Part shown: positions 41,082 through 49,815 of the stretch, piece after piece | How the letters are laid out: the number at the start of each line of letters is the position of its first letter | Numbering within the stretch: the first letter of the stretch is position 1 | NCBI GenBank assembly: GCA_035765045.1 | Contig: DASTYI010000020.1 | Location: 1 to 49,815 of the forward strand | DNA: 49,815 nt | Source: Iamia sp035765045 | Lineage (GTDB): Bacteria; Actinomycetota; Acidimicrobiia; Acidimicrobiales; Iamiaceae | Direction of reading: 5' to 3' | The notes under the pieces: generated by a model | The model's input: the letters and a program-made list of their open reading frames with translations, nothing else | Databases searched by the model: none | Told to the model about the DNA's origin: nothing | Made by a program: the position numbers and the translations under genes

Positions 41082-43378
41082 CGGGGGGCCTCCAGGGGGA
41101 TCTCGTGGTGCCCGGCGTCGTGGCGACGGCCGGCGTGGACGAAGGGGACGGGCGCGTCGACGACGACTCGCTCGGGGGTGACGTCGACCGAGAGCAGGCC
41201 GGCCGGCGTGGGGACGGCGCCCCGGGCCCAGGCCAGGTCGCCGAGGGCGGGCTCGACGGCGGCCACGGCGAAGCCGGGCTCGGCCGGGGTCACGCCCAGC
41301 ACCCGGGTCGAGAGGTCGCGGGTCGGCGTCGAGGACCAGCCGTGGCTGATCGTCCCGCCGAACCAGGTCTCGGACCACGACCCCGGCGAGCGGTCGAGCA
41401 GCGCCGCCCAGTCCCGGCACTGCGCCGGGATCAGGTCGGCCCGCCCGGCGGCGACCAGGGCGTCGTGGACGACGTAGCGGAAGAAGGGCTGGGCCCGGAC
41501 GACCTGACGGTCGACGTCCCACCAGGGCTCGGGCCAGCCCCGGGAGAGGTCGAGCCCGCCGACGGGCACCTCGCTGCCGGGCGGGGCGGCGCCGTCGGGC
41601 CTGCTCAGGGTGGCGTGGACGAGGCCGGCCTCGTCGGTCAGGACCTCGACCAGCCGGGCGACCCGATCGGCCGGCACCAGCCCGCCGACCAGGGCGGCGG
41701 CCTGGCCGTGCTGCGACGCCTGGACCCGGCGCGCCCCGGCGACGAGCGAGTCGGCGTAGCGCTCCCGCTCCGGGTCCCACAGCCGCTCGAAGCCGGCGAC
41801 GAGCCGCTCGTGGTGGGCCCGGGCCCACGCCGCCCGGCCCTCGTCGCCGAGCCACGAGGCCATCTCGGCGAACTCGAGCAGGGCCCGTCCCCACAGCCCG
41901 TTGAGCGCCGCGCACACACCGTCGTTGGGGTTCCACGCCCAGTCGATGATCACCCAGCCGATCACGTCGGTCAGGCAGCCCTCGGCGTCGAGGTAGGGCT
42001 CGAACCAGCGAAGCACGCCCTCGGCCGTGGCCAGCAGCGTGGCGATCTCGTCCCGGTCGCCGACGTGGCGGTGGAGGTTCCACACCCCGTGGAGCCAGTG
42101 GAGGGCCCAGTCCGGGATCATGGCGATGTCGGTGGCCTCGGCGTCGCCCGAGACGGCCATCGGCAGCATCCCGTCGGGGCGGGGCGAGGCGGTGAGGCGC
42201 GGCTGCCAGCGGGCGAGGGTCCAGTCCTCGTTGGTGGCCAGGTCGACCATCTGGTGGACGACGTGGTCGCCGGTCCAGGCCCGCTGCTCGCGGGTGGGGC
42301 AGTCGACGTAGGCGTCGAGCGAGCAGATGCTGACCGTGCGCCGGCCGACGGCCCAGATGCGGTCGAGCAGCGGGTCGGAGCAGGCGAAGGTGGCGGCGCC
42401 CACCACCGGGTGGAGTCGCTCGGCGACGGTGACGCCGTGGACCGTCGCCCCGTCGCCGGCGCTGACCTCGACGGCGGCCAGGCCGTAGGCGTCGATCGTC
42501 TCGACGGTGCGCCGGGTGCCGTCGCCGACGATGGTGGCGCCGAAGGTGTGGGCGTCGGCCCGCAGGGCCCCGTCGGGGGCGACCAGCTCACCGGCCCGGA
42601 GGCGGACCTCGACCCCGGCCGGGGCCTCGACGTCGACCCGGATCGTGCCCACGACGATGCGCTCGGCGGCGAACCCGGTGGTGGTCGGGGCGAGGGCGAC
42701 GTCCTCGCGGGCGGGCGGCGTGACCGGGCGGCGGTCGAGCGGGCCGTAGGGGTAGGCCGGCGGGCGGGGGTCGCCGGGCTCGCCGATGCCCCGGCCGGTC
42801 AGCTCGACGGCGGCCGGCCAGGCGGCGTCGTCGAAGCCGGGGTCGGCCCAGTCGGCGGGGAGCGAGCGGAGGTCGAGGCGCTCGTCGCCCCGGCCGACGA
42901 CGAAGTCGCGGGGCCGCTCGGAGGTGAACCCGGGGACCGGGAGGGCCTTCCAGGTGGCGTCGGTGCCGACGACCTCCTCCCCCACCGCCGCCTCCAGGGC
43001 GAAGACGCCGTCGCCGAACGCCGTCACCAGCGTCGGCGCCGGCATCCACCACGGGACGGGGGCGCCGAGGTGGACGACCAGGGCGGCGACGACGACCTCG
43101 GCGGCCCCGGGGGCGACCGGCAGGGTGACGAGGTCGTGGCGCAGCCGGCGGGGGTTGGACCGCCCCGGGCCCCGGCCGACCTCGACGCCGTCGGCGTGGA
43201 GCACGTAGCGGGAGTCGGCCACGACCCGGGCGATCACCGACGTCGTCCCGGCCGGGACCGGGATCCGGCCCCGCACGGCGACGACCCGGCGCCCGGCCGG
43301 CAGGGCGCCGACGTCGGCCCAGATCCAGCGCCCGTGCCAGCGGCCGGGCCCGAACGGGCTCTCTGGTGTGACCGACAT
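41078..43378 (-). CDS. Alpha-L-rhamnosidase (glycoside hydrolase family 78)-like
   Basis: 766 residues, no signal peptide, so probably intracellular. N-terminal beta-sandwich domains (MSVTPESPFGPGRWHGRWIW) precede the (alpha/alpha)6 barrel, where DAYVDCPTREQRAWTGDH is the GH78 signature containing catalytic acidic residues. LLDRIWAVGRRTVSICSLDA and the C-terminal SWSETWFGGTISHGWSSTP are also family features. It would release terminal L-rhamnose from imported glycosides. ATG 43378 has AAGGGG 8 nt upstream. Divergent from the LIV-type operon across 94 bp. Confidence 0.85.
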   Translation of the reverse strand: MSVTPESPFGPGRWHGRWIWADVGALPAGRRVVAVRGRIPVPAGTTSVIARVVADSRYVLHADGVEVGRGPGRSNPRRLRHDLVTLPVAPGAAEVVVAALVVHLGAPVPWWMPAPTLVTAFGDGVFALEAAVGEEVVGTDATWKALPVPGFTSERPRDFVVGRGDERLDLRSLPADWADPGFDDAAWPAAVELTGRGIGEPGDPRPPAYPYGPLDRRPVTPPAREDVALAPTTTGFAAERIVVGTIRVDVEAPAGVEVRLRAGELVAPDGALRADAHTFGATIVGDGTRRTVETIDAYGLAAVEVSAGDGATVHGVTVAERLHPVVGAATFACSDPLLDRIWAVGRRTVSICSLDAYVDCPTREQRAWTGDHVVHQMVDLATNEDWTLARWQPRLTASPRPDGMLPMAVSGDAEATDIAMIPDWALHWLHGVWNLHRHVGDRDEIATLLATAEGVLRWFEPYLDAEGCLTDVIGWVIIDWAWNPNDGVCAALNGLWGRALLEFAEMASWLGDEGRAAWARAHHERLVAGFERLWDPERERYADSLVAGARRVQASQHGQAAALVGGLVPADRVARLVEVLTDEAGLVHATLSRPDGAAPPGSEVPVGGLDLSRGWPEPWWDVDRQVVRAQPFFRYVVHDALVAAGRADLIPAQCRDWAALLDRSPGSWSETWFGGTISHGWSSTPTRDLSTRVLGVTPAEPGFAVAAVEPALGDLAWARGAVPTPAGLLSVDVTPERVVVDAPVPFVHAGRRHDAGHHEIPLEAPR

Positions 43379-43390
43379 CTCGTGTTCCCC

Positions 43391-43418
43391 TTGGCGTCAG
43401 TGTTCGGTTATGTATGAT
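43391..43418 (+). promoter_or_regulatory. Sigma70-type promoter of the LIV-type transport operon
   Basis: -35 TTGGCG (43391-43396), 16-nt spacer, -10 TATGAT (43413-43418); transcription would start near 43425, giving a ~48-nt leader to ATG 43473. It is the best consensus promoter in the window and lies in the region shared with the divergent rhamnosidase. Confidence 0.6.
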
Positions 43419-43472
43419 GTCACAAGTTCGCGCACAGCCGCCGTGCGCACGACGAGGCGACCAGGGGGTCCC

Positions 43473-44822
43473 ATGCGCACGTCACTCCACCGCCGCGCCG
43501 GCGCCGCCGCGCTCGCCCTGCTGCTGGCCACGGGTTGCACCGTGACCAAGGTCGAGGGCGAGGACGCCGATGCCGCCCGCGAGGGCTCGGCCCCCGAGGC
43601 CCAGGCCGAGGCCGGGTTCCCCGACGCCGTCACCCAGGGCCTCACCGACGACACCGTCCGCCTCGGCGTGGCCCTCATCAACGCCGCCGAGCTCCAGGCC
43701 CAGGGCGTCGACATCGAGATGATCGACCCCCAGGGGCTGCTCCAGGCCTGGGTCGACGCCGCCAACGCCGAGGGCGGGCTGGCCGGGCGCCAGGTCGAGA
43801 TGGTGTTCCACCCCTACATCCCCATCTCCGACACCGAGGCCGAGACCGCCTGCACCGCCCTCACCGAGGACGAGGAGGTCTTCGCCGTCCTCGGCCAGCT
43901 CAGCGGCGACACCACCCTGTGCGTCACCGAGACCCACGCCCTCCCCTACGTCGGGCTCTACGGCCTCTCGCCGGAGCGGCAGCGCCGCAGCAAGGGCCCG
44001 TTCTTCGCCGTCGAGATGGCCGACGACCGCCAGCGGGCCGCCTCGATCGCGGCGATGGTCGAGGCCGGCGAGCTGGAGGGGAAGGTCGGGCTCCACTACC
44101 AGGCCCGTGACCAGGCCATCGTGGACGACGTGGTCAAGCCGGCGCTGGAGGAGGCCGGTGTCGAGCCCGTGGTCGAGACCGCCCTCGACGACATCGCCGC
44201 CGGGGCCGGGGGCGGGGCCGACGAGGCCGCCACCGACCAGGCGATCGACACCATCGTCGAGCGCCACCGCTCGGCCGGCGTCGAGGTCTTCCTCAACGTC
44301 TCCAACTTCGCCGACCCGATGGGGGGCTTCCAGCGCAAGGGCTGGACCCCCGAGCGCATCCTGGTCACCACCCAGCAGGCGCTCAGCGAGGACGTGATCA
44401 GCGAGACCGAGATCGATCCCGCCATCCTGGCCCAGACCCTGGTGGTGGCGCCCTACGTGCCCTCGGCCGAGGAGCTCCGGGCCGACGACGACGTCGTCGC
44501 CTGCATCGACGAGTACAACGCCACCGACCCCGAGGACCCGATCGACGACACCGCCACCCGCACCGAGCTGGCCGGGCTGGCCAACCTGTGCACGGCGTGG
44601 ACGATGTTCCGCCGCGGCGTCGAGGGCGCCGGCGACGAGCTGACCGCCCAGAGCTGGGCCGAGGGCGTGGCCGCCATCGGCGACGACCACCTGCCCGGCT
44701 TCCCGTTCTCCTCCCTGGGCGACGGCAAGCAGAGCGCCGGCGACACCATCGGCGTCTACACCTTCGACCCCGAGGCCGGGCAGTTCGTCGCCGAGGGCGA
44801 CCCCATCGAGGCCGACGCCTAG
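43473..44822 (+). CDS. LIV/HAAT-type ABC transporter substrate-binding lipoprotein
   Basis: 449 residues. Signal peptide with lipobox LLLATGC (C22), then a Peripla_BP_6-type receptor domain: DDTVRLGVALINAAELQAQG, YIPISDTEAETACTALTEDE, EVFAVLGQLSGDTTLCVTE. It delivers the substrate to the permease outside the membrane. Ligands of this class range from branched-chain amino acids to amides and aromatic compounds, so the ligand is not predictable. ATG 43473 with AGGGGG upstream. Its TAG shares a base with the GTG of the next gene (TAGTG). Confidence 0.92.
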   Translation: MRTSLHRRAGAAALALLLATGCTVTKVEGEDADAAREGSAPEAQAEAGFPDAVTQGLTDDTVRLGVALINAAELQAQGVDIEMIDPQGLLQAWVDAANAEGGLAGRQVEMVFHPYIPISDTEAETACTALTEDEEVFAVLGQLSGDTTLCVTETHALPYVGLYGLSPERQRRSKGPFFAVEMADDRQRAASIAAMVEAGELEGKVGLHYQARDQAIVDDVVKPALEEAGVEPVVETALDDIAAGAGGGADEAATDQAIDTIVERHRSAGVEVFLNVSNFADPMGGFQRKGWTPERILVTTQQALSEDVISETEIDPAILAQTLVVAPYVPSAEELRADDDVVACIDEYNATDPEDPIDDTATRTELAGLANLCTAWTMFRRGVEGAGDELTAQSWAEGVAAIGDDHLPGFPFSSLGDGKQSAGDTIGVYTFDPEAGQFVAEGDPIEADA

Positions 44823-46945
44823 TGGCCGAGGGGGCCCCGACCGCCGCCCCGCCGGGGGCCGGCGAGGAGGAGATGTCGCTGGCCGAGGGGCTGCGGGCCG
44901 GCGGGCCCCGGGCCTTCTGGGTGCTGCTGGCGCTGGGCGCCGTCGACCAGCTGGAGTCCTCCGGGCTGTCGGTGCTGGCGCCCGACATCCGCGACTCCTT
45001 CGGCCTCTCCGACGGCGCCATCACCCTGCTGACGGCGGCGGCCGGGGCCTTCATCGCCCTGGGCGCCGTGCCCATGGGGTGGCTGGCCGACCGGGTCCGC
45101 CGCCGGGGGCCGGTGGTCGGGCTGGCCGGGATCGGCTTCGGGCTGGCCGTGTTCGCCTCGGGCCTGGCCCCCAACGCCTTCGCCTTCTTCTGCGCCCGCT
45201 TCGGCGCCGGCATCGCCACGTCGACGGGGCTGCCGGTCCACGGCTCGTTCCTGGCCGACACCTACCCGATCGGCGTCCGGGGCCGGATCTCGGCCACGGT
45301 GTCGATCGTCGGCCGGATCCTCGCCTCGGTCAGCCCGCTGCTCGTCGGCGGGATCGCCGCGGCGGCCGGTGGTGACGAGGGCTGGCGCTGGCCCTTCCTC
45401 GTCCTGTCGCTGCCGGTGGCCCTGGTGGCGCTGTGGGCGCTGTTCCTGAGGGAGCCCGAGCGCGGCCACTGGGAGAAGCAGGCCGCCCTCGGCGCCAGTG
45501 GCCCGCCGGCGGCCGACGCCGAGCCGGCGCCGATCTCGATGGAGGCCGCCTTCGCCCGGCTGGGCCGCATCCGCACCCTCAAGACGGTGATCCTCGGCTT
45601 CTCGGCCGTGGGCTTCGGGCTGCTGATGGTGCCGGTGCTGTCCAACCTCTACCTGGAGGACCGCTTCGGCACCGGGACGGTCGGGCGCGGCGCGGTGACC
45701 ACGGCGTCGAGCGTCGCCGGCCTGCTCGCCCTCCCCTTCGTCGGCCGCTGGTACGACGCCACCTTCCGGCAGGACCCGGCCCGGGCGCTGCGGATGGTCG
45801 GCATCCTCGTCCTGCCCGTGGCCGTGCTGGCGCCCATCCAGTTCGCCATGCCCAACGCCACCCTCTTCGCCCTGGTCGGCATGGCCCCGGCGGTGCTGCT
45901 CACCTCGGCGTTCGTGCTGATCGGCCCGCTGATCCAGTCGGTCGTGCCCTACCGGCTGCGGGGCCTCGGGCTCTCGCTCACCGCCATCTACATGTTCTGC
46001 ATCGGGGCCACGGGCGGGGCGATCGTCACCCTGCCCCTCACCAACAGCTTCGGGCCCCGCACGTCGATCCTGGTCGTGCTGATCCCGGCCACGATCGTCG
46101 GCGGGCTGCTGATCGTCCGCAGCGCCGCCTTCGTCCACGACGACCTGGCCCTGCTGGTCGCCGAGCTGACCGAGGAGCGCGAGGAGCAGGACCGCCAGGC
46201 CGCCGACCCGGCCGCCGTGCCCGCCCTCCAGGTCAGCGGGATCGACTTCTCCTACGGGCCCGTGCAGGTGCTGTTCGACGTGGGCTTCGAGGTCCGCCGG
46301 GGCGAGGTGCTGGCCCTGCTCGGCACCAACGGCGCCGGCAAGTCGACGCTGCTCGACGTGGTCACCGGGCTCCAGACGCCGTCGCGCGGGGTCGTCCGCC
46401 ACCAGGGCCGCACCATCACCTTCACCTCGCCCGAGCAGCGGGCCAAGCTCGGCATCCACAGCCTGGCCGGCGGCCGGGCCACCTTCCCCGCCCTCTCGGT
46501 GGCCGACAACCTCGAGGTCGCCGGGATCCTCCTCCGCCACGACCGGGTCCTCGCCGCCGAGCGCCGCGAGCGGGTGCTCGACCTCTTCCCCGACGTCCGG
46601 GCCCGGCTCGACCAGCGGGCCGGGTCCCTGTCGGGCGGCCAGCAGCAGCAGCTCGGGCTGGCGATGACCCTGCTCCACGAGCCCGACGTGCTGATCATCG
46701 ACGAGCTCTCGCTCGGGCTGTCGCCGACGATGGTCGCCGACCTCCTCGCCGTGGTCGACCGGCTCCGGGCCGCCGGCCAGACGATGGTGATCGTCGAGCA
46801 GTCGCTCAACGTCGCCCTGGCCGTGTCGGACCGGGCCGTCTTCCTCGAGAAGGGCCAGGTCCGCTTCGAGGGGCCGAGCGCCGAGCTGGCCGAGCGCGAC
46901 GACCTGGCCCGGGCCGTGTTCCTCGGCGCCGAGGCGGGGGGCTGA
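44822..46945 (+). CDS. Fusion: MFS transporter + LivF-type ABC ATPase
   Basis: 707 residues from GTG 44822. Residues ~30-435 are a complete MFS transporter of about twelve helices: LAPDIRDSFGLSDGAITLLT, the loop GWLADRVRRRG at 86-96, and the second-half signature GRWYDATFRQ. A short charged linker (~440-467) leads to an ABC ATPase (~468-707) with Walker A GTNGAGKS (501-508), signature LSGGQ (603-607) and Walker B VLIIDE (623-628). This ATPase most resembles LivF. Both parts look complete and uninterrupted. It lies between the binding protein and the LivHMG fusion, so the ATPase should pair with LivG; what the MFS part does is unknown. Confidence 0.9.
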   Translation: MAEGAPTAAPPGAGEEEMSLAEGLRAGGPRAFWVLLALGAVDQLESSGLSVLAPDIRDSFGLSDGAITLLTAAAGAFIALGAVPMGWLADRVRRRGPVVGLAGIGFGLAVFASGLAPNAFAFFCARFGAGIATSTGLPVHGSFLADTYPIGVRGRISATVSIVGRILASVSPLLVGGIAAAAGGDEGWRWPFLVLSLPVALVALWALFLREPERGHWEKQAALGASGPPAADAEPAPISMEAAFARLGRIRTLKTVILGFSAVGFGLLMVPVLSNLYLEDRFGTGTVGRGAVTTASSVAGLLALPFVGRWYDATFRQDPARALRMVGILVLPVAVLAPIQFAMPNATLFALVGMAPAVLLTSAFVLIGPLIQSVVPYRLRGLGLSLTAIYMFCIGATGGAIVTLPLTNSFGPRTSILVVLIPATIVGGLLIVRSAAFVHDDLALLVAELTEEREEQDRQAADPAAVPALQVSGIDFSYGPVQVLFDVGFEVRRGEVLALLGTNGAGKSTLLDVVTGLQTPSRGVVRHQGRTITFTSPEQRAKLGIHSLAGGRATFPALSVADNLEVAGILLRHDRVLAAERRERVLDLFPDVRARLDQRAGSLSGGQQQQLGLAMTLLHEPDVLIIDELSLGLSPTMVADLLAVVDRLRAAGQTMVIVEQSLNVALAVSDRAVFLEKGQVRFEGPSAELAERDDLARAVFLGAEAGG

Positions 46946-46946
46946 C

Positions 46947-49784
46947 GTGATCGCCACCTGGGTCACCCAGCAGCTGGTCTTCGACGGCGTCGTCAACGGG
47001 CTCGTCATCGGGCTGATCGCCCTCGGCGTGGTGCTCGTCGACCGGGCCTCGCGCGTCATCAACTTCGCCGTCGGCTCGATGGGCGTGGTCGGCGCCTCGG
47101 TGCTCGCCCTGCTCGTCCTGTCCTGGGACGTGCCGTTCTGGGTGGCCGTAGCGCTCGTGCTCCTCCTCGGCGCGGCCTACGGCGCCGTCGTCGAGCTGGC
47201 CGTCGTGCGCCGGCTGTTCGCCGCCCCCCGGGTGATCGTCCTCGTCGCCACCATCGGCGTGGCCGGGCTGTCGACCGCCATCACCCGCTCGCTCCCCCGG
47301 CCCGACGTCGCCGTCGGCGCCCGCTACCCGCTGGCCGTCGGCCGGACGTGGGACGACGTGCTCGGCGTGCGGGTCTCGGGCGCCCAGGTCTCGATCCTGG
47401 TCGTGGTGCCGGTGGTCGCCGTCGCCCTGGCCTGGTTCCTCAACCGGACCCTCGCCGGCAAGGCCGTCCTCGCCTCGGCCGACAACCCCCGGCTGGCCCG
47501 CACCAACGGCGTCAACCCCAAGTGGGTCTCGACCTTCGCCTGGACCGTGGCCGGCGTGCTCTCGACGGTGTCGATCGTGCTCGCCTCGGGCCAGTCGGGC
47601 TCGATCACCGGGCTGGCCGACCTGGGCCCGGCGACGATGGTCCGCGCCCTGGCCGCCTTCCTGATCGCCGGGCGGCGGTCGTTCCCCCGGGCCCTCGGCG
47701 CGGGCGTCGCCCTCGGCGTGGTCGAGGCGCTGATCCGGTTCAACTTCCTGACCGAGCCCGGCCTGGTCGACCTGGTGCTGTTCGTGGTCGTGCTCGGCGC
47801 CGTCTGGGCCCAGACCCGACGGGACCCCGAGGTCGAGGGCGGTCGCTTCTCGTTCGCCACCTCGGCCACCCCGGTGCCGCCCCGGCTGGCCGACGTGTGG
47901 TGGGCCCGCAACCTGAGCGGGCTGGTCGTCGGGGCCGTCCTGCTGGTCGCCGCCCTCGTGCCGCTGGTCGTCACCACCCCGTCGCGGGTCCAGCTCTACA
48001 CGATCATCCTGGCCTTCGCGATCTGCGGGACGTCGCTCGTCGTGCTGACCGGCTGGGGCGGGCAGCCCTCGCTCGGGCAGATGGCCTACGCCGGCGTCGG
48101 GGCCCTCTCGGCCGCCGCCCTGGCCCGGGGCGTGCGGGTCGAGGTGCACCAGGGGGACGACCTGCTGATCCTCGAGCTGGCCCGGGTGCCGTTCGCCCTC
48201 GCCGTGCTGCTCGGTGCCGTCGTCGCCGCCGTCGCCGCCGCCCTCGTCGGGCTGGGCGCCCTGCGGGTGCGGGGGATGCTGCTCGGCGTCTCGACCTTCG
48301 CCTTCGCCATCGTGGCCAGCCAGTACCTGTACCGGCGGCCGATCCTGAGCGGCGGGGCCAGCGGGTCGACCGCCTTCCCCCGGGGCACGCTGCTCGGCCT
48401 CGACCTGGGCTCGCCCCGGACGTACTACCTCGTCGTCCTGGCCGTGCTCGCCCTGGTCGTGGTGGTGCTGGCCCGGGTGCGGCGCAGCGGGGTGGGGCGG
48501 ACGATCCTCGCCGTGCGCGACAACCCCCGGTCGGCGGCCGCCTCCACCCTCTCCCCCAGCCGGGCCACGGTGCGGACCTTCGCCCTGGCCGGCGGGCTGG
48601 CCGGGCTGGGCGGCGGGCTGCTGGCCGGGGCGGTCAGCTCCGTGCCGTTCTCCGAGCGCTTCTTCACCGTGCAGGACTCGCTGACCCTCGTCGGCATCGT
48701 CGTCATCGGCGGGCTCGGCTCGCTGGTCGGGCCGCTGCTGGGCTCGCTCTGGGTCGTCGGCCTGCCCGCCTTCTTCCCCGACAACGACGTGCTCCCGCTG
48801 TTCGCCTCGAACGTCGGGCTGCTGGTGCTGCTGCTCTACCTGCCCGGTGGCTTCGTCGATGCCGCCCAGCGGGCCCGCACCGCCCTGCTGGCCTGGGCCG
48901 AGTCCCGGCTCGGGCCCGAGCCCGCGGCACCGCCGCCCCCGCCCGTACGAACGGTGCCTGGCACCGTTCGTACGGCCCCGGCCGAGGTCGACCCCGACGC
49001 CGACCTGCTGCGGGTCGAGGACCTGGCGGTCAGCTTCGGCGGCATCCGGGCCGTCGACGGGGTGACGCTGGCGCTGCGGCCGGGCGAGGTGCTCGGTCTG
49101 ATCGGCGCCAACGGGGCCGGCAAGTCGACGCTGATGGACGCCGTCGGCGGCTTCGTCCCCGCCTCGGGCCGGGTGACGCTGCTCGGCGAGGACGTCACCG
49201 GCACCCGCCCCGAGACGCGGGCCCGGCGGGGCCTCGGCCGCACCTTCCAGGCCGCCCTGCTGTTCCCCGAGCTGACCGTGCGGGAGACGCTGCTGGTGGC
49301 GCTGGAGTCGGCCGGGCGGTCGAGCCTGCTGGCCACCGCCGTGGCCTGGCCCGGCGCCACCCGGCGGGAGCGGGCCCGGCGGAGCGAGGCCGACGAGCTG
49401 ATCGCCTTCTGCGGCCTCGGCCGCTACGCCGACCGCCAGATCGTCGAGCTGTCGACCGGCACCCGGCGGATCGTCGAGCTGGCCTGCCTGCTCGCCCTGC
49501 GGGCCCGGGTCCTGTGCATGGACGAGCCCACCGCCGGCGTGGCCCAGCGCGAGACCGAGGCCCTCGGCCCCCTCGTGCTCCAGGTGCGCGAGGAGCTCGA
49601 CGCCGGGCTGATCGTCATCGAGCACGACATGCCCTTCATCGTCGGCATCAGCGACCGGCTGGTCTGCCTGGAGGCCGGGAAGGTCATCGCCGACGGCACC
49701 CCCGACGCCGTCCGCTCCGACCCCCGCGTCGTCGCCTCCTACCTCGGCACCGACGCCCGCGCCATCACCCGCTCCGGCCCCTGA
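46947..49784 (+). CDS. Fusion: LivH + LivM permeases + LivG ATPase
   Basis: 945 residues from GTG 46947. Residues 1-~290 are a LivH-type permease (VNGLVIGLIALGVVLVDRAS, VINFAVGSMGVVGAS), ~320-640 a LivM-type permease (VVLTGWGGQPSLGQMAYAGV), ~661-683 a Pro-rich linker, and ~684-945 a LivG-type ATPase: Walker A GANGAGKS (720-727), an atypical signature ELSTGTRRIVELACLLA, Walker B VLCMDEPTAG, H-loop VIEHDMPF. It provides both membrane channels and one ATPase of a LIV-type importer. Linker residues 667-676 (VRTVPGTVRT) are encoded by an intragenic palindrome. LivM-LivG fusions are known in actinobacteria. Confidence 0.93.
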   Translation: MIATWVTQQLVFDGVVNGLVIGLIALGVVLVDRASRVINFAVGSMGVVGASVLALLVLSWDVPFWVAVALVLLLGAAYGAVVELAVVRRLFAAPRVIVLVATIGVAGLSTAITRSLPRPDVAVGARYPLAVGRTWDDVLGVRVSGAQVSILVVVPVVAVALAWFLNRTLAGKAVLASADNPRLARTNGVNPKWVSTFAWTVAGVLSTVSIVLASGQSGSITGLADLGPATMVRALAAFLIAGRRSFPRALGAGVALGVVEALIRFNFLTEPGLVDLVLFVVVLGAVWAQTRRDPEVEGGRFSFATSATPVPPRLADVWWARNLSGLVVGAVLLVAALVPLVVTTPSRVQLYTIILAFAICGTSLVVLTGWGGQPSLGQMAYAGVGALSAAALARGVRVEVHQGDDLLILELARVPFALAVLLGAVVAAVAAALVGLGALRVRGMLLGVSTFAFAIVASQYLYRRPILSGGASGSTAFPRGTLLGLDLGSPRTYYLVVLAVLALVVVVLARVRRSGVGRTILAVRDNPRSAAASTLSPSRATVRTFALAGGLAGLGGGLLAGAVSSVPFSERFFTVQDSLTLVGIVVIGGLGSLVGPLLGSLWVVGLPAFFPDNDVLPLFASNVGLLVLLLYLPGGFVDAAQRARTALLAWAESRLGPEPAAPPPPPVRTVPGTVRTAPAEVDPDADLLRVEDLAVSFGGIRAVDGVTLALRPGEVLGLIGANGAGKSTLMDAVGGFVPASGRVTLLGEDVTGTRPETRARRGLGRTFQAALLFPELTVRETLLVALESAGRSSLLATAVAWPGATRRERARRSEADELIAFCGLGRYADRQIVELSTGTRRIVELACLLALRARVLCMDEPTAGVAQRETEALGPLVLQVREELDAGLIVIEHDMPFIVGISDRLVCLEAGKVIADGTPDAVRSDPRVVASYLGTDARAITRSGP
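48944..48974. repeat. Perfect 31-nt palindrome, type B, inside the LivHMG coding sequence
   Basis: Identical in all 31 nt to the palindrome at 3922-3952, and here extendable by one pair (48943-48975). It is read in frame as VRTVPGTVRT in the linker between the LivM and LivG domains, so the reading frame is kept. A mobile palindrome inserted in a tolerant linker is a plausible origin. Confidence 0.88.
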
Positions 49785-49815
49785 CCCCTCAGGCCCCTCC
49801 GAACCGGCGATCAGA

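Noticed and set aside
49799..49815. CGAACCGG at the window end as the left arm of another palindrome
   Set aside because: The sequence stops before any right arm; 8 matching bases are not enough.

Overview
The window is a chromosomal segment with very high G+C, almost no intergenic space, GTG as well as ATG starts, and many ATGA, GTGA or TGATG stop/start overlaps. Gene content and order (murA ... F1Fo ATP synthase ... glyA/wecA ... sua5-prmC-prfA ... rpmE-rho) match the conserved rho-to-atp-to-murA neighbourhood of Actinomycetota. MurA with Asp in place of the catalytic Cys, a Glu-type RpiB and a mycobacterial TLP1-like thiolase also fit. An Acidimicrobiia (Iamia-like) source is my best guess; it is inference, not proof.

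Layout. 1-13.4 kb: murA (-); an MFS transporter with a one-base frameshift (+); an L,D-transpeptidase (+); a minus-strand run of Ppx/GppA phosphatase, UvrD-type helicase with HRDC domain, an acidic protein, a J-domain protein and a Tex30-like hydrolase; two exported proteins (-); then glpX and an ArsC/Spx-like reductase (+). 13.45-13.97 kb: a 526-bp gene-free, hairpin-rich region. 13.97-21.6 kb: a complete ATP synthase operon, atpZ-atpI-atpB-E-F-H-A-G-D-C (-). 21.7-26.9 kb: a thiolase-like protein (-) diverging from LMW phosphatase-rpiB-glyA-wecA (+). 26.9-34.7 kb: a 59-residue membrane protein, Spo0M-like protein, sua5, prmC, prfA, a hypothetical, DUF3817 (+), a hypothetical, rpmE and rho. 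34.9-38.5 kb: a heterodimeric ABC exporter (-). 38.6-40.1 kb: a Tat-exported PHP-domain protein (+). 40.1-43.4 kb: an HSL-type esterase and a GH78 alpha-L-rhamnosidase (-), divergent from a three-gene LIV/HAAT-type ABC operon (43.5-49.8 kb, +).

The most unusual system is that last operon. Its second gene fuses a full MFS transporter to a LivF-like ATPase, and its third fuses LivH, LivM and LivG in one chain. With the lipoprotein binding protein, the five LIV components plus an MFS carrier come from three genes. The divergent rhamnosidase and esterase suggest, by inference only, a glycoside or ester substrate.

A second theme is palindromes. Two families share the core GGTGCC(T/A)GGCACC (1-25 and 26904-26932; 3922-3952 and 48944-48974). 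One copy lies in frame inside the LivHMG gene. A perfect 52-bp palindrome sits midway between two divergent -10-like boxes at 23.25 kb, and a related 52-nt palindrome lies at 40.07 kb. Four of five convergent gene junctions carry a strong hairpin. Several starts have a TANNNT box 6-8 nt upstream, which suggests leaderless transcripts. No rRNA, tRNA, CRISPR array, transposase or prophage gene was seen.
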